A model generated the notes under the pieces. The model was not told the origin of the DNA and did no database searches. It was given only the letters and a program-made list of their open reading frames with translations. Both the position numbers and the translations under genes were made by a program. 10,063 nt of DNA from Methanocalculus sp. (lineage in GTDB: Archaea > Halobacteriota > Methanomicrobia > Methanomicrobiales > Methanocorpusculaceae), in the NCBI RefSeq assembly GCF_030651615.1, contig NZ_JAUSCG010000197.1, forward strand, positions 1 to 10,063, written 5' to 3'. Of the stretch, positions 1-6,730 are shown in pieces (position 1 is the first letter of the stretch; each line of letters begins with the position of its first letter).

Positions 1-1891
1 TGGTCTTTCTTTCCTCAAAGAGCTCAGATCCGGTGGCAGTGAGACCCCTTTCATCATCTTCACCGGAAAAGGGCGGGAGGATGTGGTGATCGAGGCATTG
101 AACAGCGGCGCTGACTTTTATCTTCAGAAGGGTGGGAACCCAACGGCACAGTTTGCCGAGCTGACTCATAAGATCAGGATGGCGGTTCAGCAGAGGCGCT
201 CTGAGAAGGAACTTCGGCAGAGTCGTGATGAGCTCCAGGCAGCAAACGAACAGCTTTCAGCTGCTGAAGTGATCCTCCGGGAGCAGTATAATGAACTTGT
301 GGAGACCCATCAGGAACTCCGTGATAAGAATGAGTCTCTTGCTGTTGCAGAAGAAGAGTTGAGATCCCAGCTTGATGAACTCATCCACATGCAGGGAGAA
401 CTCTTCGAGAAGAATGAGTACCTTGAGAAACTCATCTCCTATGCGAATGCCCCGATCATCGTCTGGGATAGAGAATACCGGATAACCCGTTTCAACCATG
501 CCTTCGAACGGCTGACGGGCATTCCTGCAGATGAAGCGATTGGGCAGACCCTTGATATCCTCTTCCCAGATGATACAAGAGATGCATCAATGGAAAAGAT
601 CCGGCTTGCGATGCAGGGGGAGGTCTGGGATACTGTTGAGATTCCGGTCATGGATCGAACCGGAGGGCTCAGGTTTGTGCTCTGGAACTCAGCAACCATC
701 GAAGCAGAGAATGGTGGTGGTCTTCGTGCCATCATTGCACAGGGTCAGGATATCACTGACCGGAAGCGTGCCGAAGAGGTGCTCCGGGAGCAGAACCAGC
801 GGCTCATGAATGCGTATGAAGAACTGGCGGCGAGTGAAGAGGAGATCCGCCAGCAGCTTGATGAGATCATCGCAAAAGAACAGGCACTCCGTGAGAGTGA
901 AGCGCGGTATCAGACGGTGATCGAGTACCAGACTGAACTGATCTGCCGGTTCAGACCTGACGGTACGCATATCCTTGTGAATGATGCGTATGCACGGTAT
1001 TTTGGGAGAGAAAAAGATGAGTTAATCGGCTCAACATTCTCCCCTGCCATTCACCCGGACGATTCAGCGGTGGTCAGAACCTTCTTTGCATCTCTCACGC
1101 CTGATCATCCTGTTGATACGGTTGAACACCGGATTATTATGCCCGATGGTGAGATCCGGTGGCAGCAGTGGAGTGATAGGGCAATATTCAATCTATCTGG
1201 TGCTCTCGTTGAATACCAGTCTGTCGGTCGCGATATCACAGATCGGAAGCTTTCAGAAGAGGCACTCCGTGTTGCACATCATAAACTCAAACTCCTCTCA
1301 AGTACCACCCGTCATGATATCATGAATCAGGTGATGGCACTTCAGGGTTTCCTCTCATTTGCCGAGGATATGAGTCTTGATACGATGCAGACAAGATATC
1401 TCGATGAAGTGAAGAAAGCCGCAGATTCCATTCAGCTTTACAGCGAATTCACCCGATCCTATGAGAACTTCGGTTTTAAACAACCAGTTTGGCTCCCGAT
1501 ACAGGAGCTGATTGCGAGGATCGATGATGGGAGGCTCCCAATACGAAATGAATGTGGAGATATGCAGATTCTGGCTGATCCGATGCTTGAGAAGGTCTTT
1601 TCGAATCTGATGGATAATACCCTCCGGCATGGTGAAGGAGCAACCGGTGCTCATCTCTATTACAGGCATAGTGATTATGATCTCACGATCATCTGGGAGG
1701 ATGATGGAGCCGGAGTCCCTGATGATCATAAAGAGCGTATTTTTGAGCGTGGTTTTGGAAAGCATACCGGTTTTGGTCTTTTCCTTACACGGGAGATCCT
1801 TGGGATCACCGGCATCACCATCCGTGAGACCGGAGAGTATGGTAATGGTGCACGATTTGAGATCCATGTGCCACACTCTTCATATCGGTGA
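1..1891 (+). CDS. Receiver-PAS-PAS sensor histidine kinase, 5' partial
   Basis: The reading frame is open from base 2, so the gene starts upstream; the GTG at 83 is internal. The first codons encode the end of a CheY-like receiver: FTGKGRED with the switch Thr at 62-64, and a conserved Lys in LQKGG at 128-130. The phospho-acceptor Asp lies outside the window. A long charged coiled coil follows (about 170-430). Then come PAS 1 (about 425-770), a second coiled-coil linker (about 770-900), PAS 2 (about 900-1250) and the kinase core. The H-box RHDIMNQ has its His codon at 1313-1315. The ATPase domain shows the N-box (NLMDNTLRH), DDGAGVPDD and GFGKHTGFGLFL. No membrane segment is visible, so a soluble cytoplasmic kinase is likely. 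The input signal is unknown. Its kinase core is about 70% identical to the kinase at 5241-6683. It is followed by a convergent gene. The family call is firm; the biological role cannot be read. Confidence 0.93.
   Translation, partial: GLSFLKELRSGGSETPFIIFTGKGREDVVIEALNSGADFYLQKGGNPTAQFAELTHKIRMAVQQRRSEKELRQSRDELQAANEQLSAAEVILREQYNELVETHQELRDKNESLAVAEEELRSQLDELIHMQGELFEKNEYLEKLISYANAPIIVWDREYRITRFNHAFERLTGIPADEAIGQTLDILFPDDTRDASMEKIRLAMQGEVWDTVEIPVMDRTGGLRFVLWNSATIEAENGGGLRAIIAQGQDITDRKRAEEVLREQNQRLMNAYEELAASEEEIRQQLDEIIAKEQALRESEARYQTVIEYQTELICRFRPDGTHILVNDAYARYFGREKDELIGSTFSPAIHPDDSAVVRTFFASLTPDHPVDTVEHRIIMPDGEIRWQQWSDRAIFNLSGALVEYQSVGRDITDRKLSEEALRVAHHKLKLLSSTTRHDIMNQVMALQGFLSFAEDMSLDTMQTRYLDEVKKAADSIQLYSEFTRSYENFGFKQPVWLPIQELIARIDDGRLPIRNECGDMQILADPMLEKVFSNLMDNTLRHGEGATGAHLYYRHSDYDLTIIWEDDGAGVPDDHKERIFERGFGKHTGFGLFLTREILGITGITIRETGEYGNGARFEIHVPHSSYR
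1577..1644 (+). repeat. Kinase-core duplicate block, copy 1 (inverted partner at 5494-5561)
   Basis: This 68-base stretch inside the first kinase gene encodes the N-box region, ADPMLEKVFSNLMDN onward. It matches the reverse complement of 5494-5561 with only two differences, at 1600 (T versus C) and 1639 (A versus G), both silent. Identity falls off outside the block, although the encoded kinase cores remain similar. It is part of two paralogous genes, not an independent element. Confidence 0.85.
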
Positions 1892-2029
1892 AATAATCTG
1901 AAAAGACTCTCTGGGAAAGCCGATACTCCCCTCCATCTTCTCATCTCCATACAGTCACCTGTCAATCATCGGGAGACGTAATGTGGTGATCGTCATCATG
2001 AAGATGTAAACGATCAATAAAAGGCATAT

Positions 2030-2049
2030 GGAAGGGCAAATGCCCCTCC
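2030..2049 (-). terminator. Hairpin between convergent genes, candidate terminator of the dipeptidase gene
   Basis: Read on the minus strand, GGAGGGGC, loop ATTT and GCCCTTCC can form an 8-pair stem that includes one G-U pair. A short T-rich tract (CCTTTTATT, minus strand of 2015-2023) follows it. On the plus strand the G-U pair becomes an A-C mismatch, so the hairpin favours the minus-strand transcript. It lies about 64 bases past the stop of the dipeptidase gene. The rest of the 1892-2112 gap shows no gene. Archaeal termination depends mainly on T-rich tracts, so the hairpin's role is inferred. Confidence 0.45.
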
Positions 2050-2112
2050 TCTCCATCAGGGACAGAGGTCATCTCATCACTGTACCTGACCATTATGTTG
2101 CTTCCTAACCCT

Positions 2113-3930
2113 TCAGAGCAGCTTCTGAATATCTGCAAACGATGATCCCTTCGGTACTACGACCCGCTCTCCGGTATAGGTGAGATCCGGGGTCTCCCGA
2201 AGTTCTTTGTACTGGTATACCCTTGGACCATACTGATATCCGGTCTCATTGTACCACCAATCCGGATATCCCCCCTCCGTCACCTCTTCGGTGATCGGAT
2301 CCGTCACAAGACCGTTTGAGTACTTGACGATCAGGGTTGCTGTTAATTGCTTCCAGGTGTCGATGATCTCATCACCCCACTGCACGGTGAAGTTCGTCAT
2401 AATAGATCGTGCACCGGCACTGTCACCGGCTTGCAGACGGTTGGTCGCCTTCTGATCGGTAATCTGAAGCATTTGATAGGACATCTCTTCAAGGAACTCC
2501 TGTCTATGCTGGATATCGCCGATCATTGCATCATATCTGAGCATCGCCCAGTTCGTCAGTAAGGCAAATGTCCAGTACGAAGTATCATAGTTATATCTGA
2601 GCCGACTTCCGGTTGAGTAGGATGCAGATACATTCTCTGAGTTTGCATAGATTGGTGCATACACCGTCTCATATGCTACCGCCGGTCCAAACCAGAGGAC
2701 CCCGGCAACCTCTTTCCGGAGATCAGGGCGCACCACGGTGACATAGCTATAACTACAGAATATCGCAGATATCGGACGTGGATTTGCTCCTGCACGAACT
2801 TCAATGGTTGTTTCGTTCTGGAAGTTTGTATGCGCATCCTCTGGACCGAGGTACCGGTACGGATTTCCAAATGGCCCTGCAGCCGGCGATTTTGTTAGGT
2901 CAAACTCTGTTCCTTCATAGTGATCCCGGAAGAGATTCAGAGCAGTACTGAAGTTCACCGGCTTATCGGGTGTAAATGAGAATGGATATGCACGGGTATA
3001 TGAGTCCTCGACATAGGGGCTTAGGTTTAGTGACGGAGCAAGAGTGTCCTGAAGTCGCCAGACCCGCATCAGCGAGTAGTATGGGTGGGCGTACTCTCCA
3101 TAGCTCACGGTTGCAAGCCAGTCGAGCGGACCATCAGATGGTGACCACCAACCCGCCTTCTCTGCAACAGAGAAGAGATTCTTTGAGTGATGCATAGTGG
3201 GATCTCCCGGAGTGACATCACGGATACGGAATGTGTTTGCGGCAACAAAGATCTCCCCGTCCGGAACCTTCTCAGCAACCCAGAGCCCGCCATTCCCTTC
3301 CGGATTGCCGCACATCTCGATGACCCAGGCCTCCTCCGAATCTGCGAAGATGAGGGTCTCGCCGGTTCCATAGTACCCATACCGATCGATCAGATCTCCT
3401 ACAAGCAGTACTGCCTCTTCTGCCCGTGTACATCGTTCAAGAGCAATATTAGAGAGTTCTGATGAGTAGAAGAGTCTTCTGCCCTCCTCAGCAGAAGGTT
3501 CATACTTTGCATAATCTGTGCATTCGGCACTCATCAGGTTCTGATCATTGATAATTCCGTATGAAGCGGTGTAATACCCATAGGTATAGGGAACCTGGTC
3601 GATATAGCCGAGAATAATGCGGGATGAATCTGATGCTTTACCTCCGGCTGCATCTGATCCACTGTTTGGATCGAAGTAGACGGGTCTCCTCTCCCCGGGT
3701 TTGTGTTCTGCCGGGGGTATGTAGGTGATCATCACATCATCCAGATTTCTCCAATCCTTCCCTACACCGTCGTTGGTATGGCCGAGGTAGGCCGCCCCAT
3801 CATCTGATGCACCGGGTGTTATGGCAAAGATGGTACATCCCGAAGCAGAGGCGGGAAGAAGGAGAATACAGCATAGTACAACACAGATCCTGAAATAGTG
3901 GAGATCTCTCTGTGCAAATCTACGTATCAT
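2113..3930 (-). CDS. Secreted C69-family dipeptidase (Ntn hydrolase)
   Basis: The protein is 605 residues. An N-terminal export signal (basic start, hydrophobic core about residues 14-30) ends at ASASG, followed directly by Cys32 in CTIFAITPGASDDG. In the C69 (former U34) dipeptidase family a Cys exposed at the mature N-terminus is the nucleophile, and this Cys is in the expected position. Other family-like stretches are GHTNDG (about 50-55), ETLIFADSEEAWVIEMCGN (about 190-210) and a conserved-looking middle with DPTMHHSKNLFSVAEK. It probably cleaves dipeptides or short peptides outside the membrane. The context ASG-Cys also resembles a lipobox, so lipid anchoring is possible but would block the catalytic amino group. 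No C-terminal membrane helix is evident. It is longer than typical bacterial PepD (about 470 residues). It has its own promoter and lies downstream of the rhodanese gene. Family confident, substrate unknown. Confidence 0.9.
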   Translation of the reverse strand: MIRRFAQRDLHYFRICVVLCCILLLPASASGCTIFAITPGASDDGAAYLGHTNDGVGKDWRNLDDVMITYIPPAEHKPGERRPVYFDPNSGSDAAGGKASDSSRIILGYIDQVPYTYGYYTASYGIINDQNLMSAECTDYAKYEPSAEEGRRLFYSSELSNIALERCTRAEEAVLLVGDLIDRYGYYGTGETLIFADSEEAWVIEMCGNPEGNGGLWVAEKVPDGEIFVAANTFRIRDVTPGDPTMHHSKNLFSVAEKAGWWSPSDGPLDWLATVSYGEYAHPYYSLMRVWRLQDTLAPSLNLSPYVEDSYTRAYPFSFTPDKPVNFSTALNLFRDHYEGTEFDLTKSPAAGPFGNPYRYLGPEDAHTNFQNETTIEVRAGANPRPISAIFCSYSYVTVVRPDLRKEVAGVLWFGPAVAYETVYAPIYANSENVSASYSTGSRLRYNYDTSYWTFALLTNWAMLRYDAMIGDIQHRQEFLEEMSYQMLQITDQKATNRLQAGDSAGARSIMTNFTVQWGDEIIDTWKQLTATLIVKYSNGLVTDPITEEVTEGGYPDWWYNETGYQYGPRVYQYKELRETPDLTYTGERVVVPKGSSFADIQKLL

Positions 3931-3948
3931 ACCTATAGGTTATATTCA

Positions 3949-3960
3949 TTTTATATATGC
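3949..3960 (-). promoter_or_regulatory. TATA box of the dipeptidase gene, likely leaderless transcript
   Basis: The minus strand reads GCATATATAAAA, a good archaeal TATA element. Its centre is about 24 bases before the ATG at 3930. Archaeal transcription usually starts roughly 22-27 bases past the TATA centre, which would place the mRNA 5' end at or next to the start codon. There is no well-placed GGAGG-type ribosome binding site before this ATG, which agrees with leaderless translation. Confidence 0.6.
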
Positions 3961-3986
3961 GTTGAGATCTGGTTGTGTATTGGATT

Positions 3987-4031
3987 CAGAAGAGAAATCC
4001 GGTTGCCAACTGTTGTGCAGTCTCTCTTCTG
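3987..4031. repeat. 9-base perfect inverted repeat between rhodanese and dipeptidase genes
   Basis: CAGAAGAGA at 3987-3995 is mirrored exactly by TCTCTTCTG at 4023-4031, with a 27-base spacer. It lies after the rhodanese stop and just upstream of the dipeptidase TATA box. It could be a transcript-end hairpin for the upstream operon or a regulator site for the dipeptidase promoter. The long spacer makes a protein site or a loose hairpin equally possible. The rest of 3931-4065 shows no gene. Confidence 0.4.
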
Positions 4032-4065
4032 TAGAACATTCGTCCCACATCAGGCCGGATCATCA

Positions 4066-4506
4066 TCACCGTTCAATCAACCCCCCGGCTCTCTGCCATG
4101 CAGATATCCCGCCGCCGATATTATAGACTTCGGTGAATCCGAGGTCGCCCATCATCCGGAGAGCTGAGGCTCCCCTGCCGCCGACGGCACAATAGATGAG
4201 GTACGGCTCATCCCTGTTGAGCCCGGATACAGTGCCGGAGAAGTCTCTGGAGATGTCCATATTCACTGCACCCCTGAGATGGCACGATTGAAACTCTCCT
4301 GCCGTCCTGACATCGATGATAGTGAGATCCGGTCTCTCTCCAGTCTGTATCATCGCTTCATCTGCTGAGATAGTCTGAAGTATTGGTATGATATCCCCTC
4401 CATCCGGAGACGCCGGAGTGGTGCACCCGGATACTGCAAGCAGCAGAAGGATCAGGCCGCCTGTCAGACAGGATCTTCGGGAGATGACCCTTCCTCGTCT
4501 CATCAT
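4066..4506 (-). CDS. Exported single-domain rhodanese-like lipoprotein
   Basis: With the start at 4506 the protein has 146 residues. An arginine-rich start with SRRSCLTG (residues 9-16) resembles a twin-arginine signal. A hydrophobic stretch leads to the lipobox LAVSGC with Cys28, so a membrane-anchored protein facing outward is expected. The remainder is one rhodanese domain: DVRTAGEF (Asp65, Arg67, Glu71) and the active loop CAVGGR with Cys106 and Arg111, matching CxxGxR. Rhodaneses carry sulfur as a Cys persulfide; the partner here is unknown. The frame extends upstream to an ATG at 4563, but that adds 19 residues ahead of the signal peptide and overlaps the phosphodiesterase gene by 44 bases, so I chose 4506 (4503 is an equal alternative). 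The start is 13 bases past the upstream stop, which suggests one operon. Function class is secure; export route is inferred. Confidence 0.87.
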   Translation of the reverse strand: MMRRGRVISRRSCLTGGLILLLLAVSGCTTPASPDGGDIIPILQTISADEAMIQTGERPDLTIIDVRTAGEFQSCHLRGAVNMDISRDFSGTVSGLNRDEPYLIYCAVGGRGASALRMMGDLGFTEVYNIGGGISAWQRAGGLIER

Positions 4507-4509
4507 TGT

Positions 4510-4526
4510 AGAGTGTACTTCACTCT
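4510..4526. repeat. Hairpin at the phosphodiesterase stop/rhodanese start junction
   Basis: On the plus strand AGAGTG, loop TACTT and CACTCT form a perfect 6-pair stem followed by TTTTT. On the minus, transcribed strand the hairpin covers the phosphodiesterase stop codon and ends 3 bases before the rhodanese ATG at 4506. It could hide the rhodanese start or, read in plus sense, stop antisense transcripts. The stem is directly visible; the role is inferred. Confidence 0.4.
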
Positions 4527-5200
4527 TTTTGTACAAGATACCTTCGTGCATCACAGGGTTCATCGGTTGCGATGCCGTCTATCCCGAGACGGAATGCCTC
4601 TTGATACTCCTCTTTGGTATTGGGTGTCCAGGCGATGACACCAAGACCCGCCTCACCTACCGAAGAGACGATTTTTGGAGTCATCAGGTCAAACCGGGAG
4701 AGTATGAAGGCTACCTGGATCGATTTCGCCACTTCAAATGGATCTGGCTCCATCGACCGGAAGATCGAGCCGACCAAAATCTCCGGGAGGAGTGAGGTGA
4801 TCCGCCTGAGGCAGTCTGCATCGAATGAGACGATCAGCACCTTCGAAAGAGTACTCTCTCGTAGCATTGCTGCGATCTGATCCTCATACCCTGACTCCTT
4901 CAGCTCGATGACAAGCCCGCACCCTCCGAGATCAAGTGCGAGCACCTCTGCAAGTGTCGGGATGAGTTCACCCTCCCCGGCATCCAGCTCTCTCAGTTCT
5001 GCCAGTGTATGATCAGATACTCTGCCGATCCCGTTCGTCGTCCGGTCAAGGGTTGGGTCATGAATGATGACCGGCACACCGTCCCTGCTCAGGCGGACAT
5101 CGATCTCGACATAGTCTGAACACCTGCCTCCTTCCCGGAGTGCAGCGATGGTATTTTCAGGCCGGATGGCACGGGCTCCCCGGTGGCCGATGATGATCAT
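4520..5200 (-). CDS. Glycerophosphodiester phosphodiesterase (GDPD family)
   Basis: From the ATG at 5200 the protein is 226 residues and begins directly with the family signature. It has HRGARAIRPENT (His6, Arg7, Glu15), EIDVRLSRDG (Glu32, Asp34) and HDPTLDRTTNG (His47), which are the catalytic and metal-binding residues of GDPDs. Near the C-terminus VIAWTPNTKEE and GIDGIATDEP are also typical. The enzyme would hydrolyse glycerophosphodiesters to glycerol phosphate and an alcohol, possibly recycling lipid head groups. No signal peptide is present, so it is probably cytoplasmic. The frame stays open upstream to 5383, but those residues overlap the kinase gene and look unlike the family. A GAGGTG on the minus strand near 5229-5234 is too far from ATG 5200 to be an ideal site, so a start a few codons upstream is possible. 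It follows the kinase stop by 40 bases. Confidence 0.9.
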   Translation of the reverse strand: MIIIGHRGARAIRPENTIAALREGGRCSDYVEIDVRLSRDGVPVIIHDPTLDRTTNGIGRVSDHTLAELRELDAGEGELIPTLAEVLALDLGGCGLVIELKESGYEDQIAAMLRESTLSKVLIVSFDADCLRRITSLLPEILVGSIFRSMEPDPFEVAKSIQVAFILSRFDLMTPKIVSSVGEAGLGVIAWTPNTKEEYQEAFRLGIDGIATDEPCDARRYLVQKE

Positions 5201-5240
5201 GGTATCAGATATGGTCTCGTTCTTCTTCACCTCTTCTGAT

Positions 5241-6683
5241 TTAAGAAGCACACCACGCCCCATCCGGCAGTAGTATCTCAAATCGTGCCCCTTCACCATA
5301 AACCCCGGTTTCCCTGATGGAGATCCCGGTGATCGAGAGGATCTCACGTGCCAGAAAGAGTCCGAATCCGGTGTTCTTCCCAAATCCCTTCCTGAAGATC
5401 TTCTCCTTCAGATCATCGGGCACCCCTGCACCATCATCCTCCCAACAGATTACAAGCCCCCCATCCCTGATACTGCTTCTGAGGTTGACGGTCGTTGCCC
5501 CTTCACCATGCCGGAGGGTATTATCCATCAGATTCGAGAAGACCTTCTCAAGCATCGGATCGGCATAGAGAGAGATATCCTGACATTCGTTTCTGATCGA
5601 AAGATGACCATTGTCAATCCTGGCAACGAGGTCATGGATATATAGCCATGCAGGCTTATCGACCCCGATCATCTCATAAGCACGGGTGAACTCACTATCC
5701 CGCTGGATGGCGGTGGCTGCTTTCTTCACTTTGTTCAGGTACCCGGACTGGATCGGATCAACACTCATCTCCTCGGCAAAGGAGAGGAAACCCTGAAGCA
5801 CCATCACCTGGTTAAGGATATCGTGCCGTGTGATGCCTGTCAGGATCTGGAATTTATGGTTTGCGATCCTGAGCGCCTCTTCTGCATGCTTCCTCTCGGT
5901 GATATCACGGAGGACGCCGTCCTCCTGAATGAACCGTCCCTCTTCATCATATCGTGTATGGGAGTGGAGCTCCTTCCAGGTGACTGCTCCCTCTCTCCCC
6001 ACACAGCGAAACTCAAGCCCTCTGGTATATTCCCGCCCCTCTTCGTTCGCCTGCAGGAAATCACTCAGTACCATCTCACGATCTGTCGGATGGATGAGGT
6101 CAAGGAATGGTTTTCCGACAACCATATTAGGAGTATAATCTTCAAATAATGCGGGTGCTTCATTGAGAAAGAGGATATTCCCGGATGAATCCAGGGAGAA
6201 GATCACATCCGGTACGTTCTCCATCAGCTGCCGGTATTTCCTCTCACTCTCACGGAGTGCTTCTTTCACCCGTTTCCGCTCGGTGATATCCGCAACGAGC
6301 CCAACGCATATCACCGGGTCTCCTGCATCATCACGCTCAGCTATGCTCGCAGTGTCACTGATCCAGATATCGGTTCCATCAGCAACCCGGATTCGGTACT
6401 CGATCTGATGCGAATCGATCCTCCCGGTGAGGAGTGCCTCTGTTGCCTCTATCACCCCCTCCAGATCGTCCGGATGAATGATCCGGGTAAAATCGGTATA
6501 TGATGTGAACTCCTCCGGGCGGTATCCGAGCATTGAGATACTTTGATCAGAAAAGGTGATCGAGCCTGTTCTGCAATCGACCTCCCACCATGACACCCCT
6601 GCCGCACCCATCACCGTCATCAGCCGGTTATATCGTACGTGGTCCTCCTCTGACGTACTCAATCCACCCCCTCTCTGTACCAT
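5241..6683 (-). CDS. PAS-PAS sensor histidine kinase
   Basis: The product is 480 residues with no membrane segment. PAS 1 (about 20-137) has the PAS-3-like form SWWEVDCRTG...ISMLGYRPEEF...IIHPDDL, ending DITERKR. PAS 2 (about 148-267) ends DITERKHAEEAL. The H-box RHDILNQ carries His287. The ATPase domain has NLMDNTLRH (about 384-392), DDGAGVPDD (about 416-424) and GFGKNTGFGLFL (about 433-444). It should autophosphorylate on His287 and pass the phosphate to a response regulator, but no regulator gene adjoins it. Unlike its paralogue at 1-1891 it has no receiver and no long coiled coil. The start at 6683 gives a complete PAS; a GAGGG sits directly against this ATG and a weak A/T-rich TATCTTATTATCC lies about 25 bases upstream. 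It begins 47 bases after the synthase stop and may be cotranscribed with it. Confidence 0.92.
   Translation of the reverse strand: MVQRGGGLSTSEEDHVRYNRLMTVMGAAGVSWWEVDCRTGSITFSDQSISMLGYRPEEFTSYTDFTRIIHPDDLEGVIEATEALLTGRIDSHQIEYRIRVADGTDIWISDTASIAERDDAGDPVICVGLVADITERKRVKEALRESERKYRQLMENVPDVIFSLDSSGNILFLNEAPALFEDYTPNMVVGKPFLDLIHPTDREMVLSDFLQANEEGREYTRGLEFRCVGREGAVTWKELHSHTRYDEEGRFIQEDGVLRDITERKHAEEALRIANHKFQILTGITRHDILNQVMVLQGFLSFAEEMSVDPIQSGYLNKVKKAATAIQRDSEFTRAYEMIGVDKPAWLYIHDLVARIDNGHLSIRNECQDISLYADPMLEKVFSNLMDNTLRHGEGATTVNLRSSIRDGGLVICWEDDGAGVPDDLKEKIFRKGFGKNTGFGLFLAREILSITGISIRETGVYGEGARFEILLPDGAWCAS
5494..5561 (-). repeat. Kinase-core duplicate block, copy 2 (inverted partner at 1577-1644)
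   Basis: This is the reverse-complement partner of 1577-1644 inside the second kinase gene. Sixty-six of 68 bases are the same and the two differences are silent. Because the genes are in opposite orientation, the two copies form an inverted pair about 3.8 kb apart. Confidence 0.85.
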
Positions 6684-6730
6684 CCCTCTTTCCTGCAGGA
6701 TAATAAGATATCGCGTACGAATGCAGAATC

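Noticed and set aside
1355..1876. 173-codon open frame antisense to the first kinase
   Set aside because: It is a shadow of a constrained kinase core; the protein resembles no domain I recognise and has no promoter or ribosome binding site.
4507..4563. Longer rhodanese start at 4563
   Set aside because: It overlaps the phosphodiesterase gene and puts 19 residues before an otherwise normal lipoprotein signal; no ribosome binding site supports it.
5201..5383. N-terminal extension of the phosphodiesterase reading frame
   Set aside because: It mostly overlaps the 3' end of the kinase gene in another frame, has no GDPD similarity, and the family signature begins right at ATG 5200.
3931..6683. 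A signalling or defence island enclosed by the two kinases
   Set aside because: The enclosed genes are ordinary families (dipeptidase, rhodanese, phosphodiesterase) with no effector, nuclease or mobility gene; the grouping alone does not support a system.
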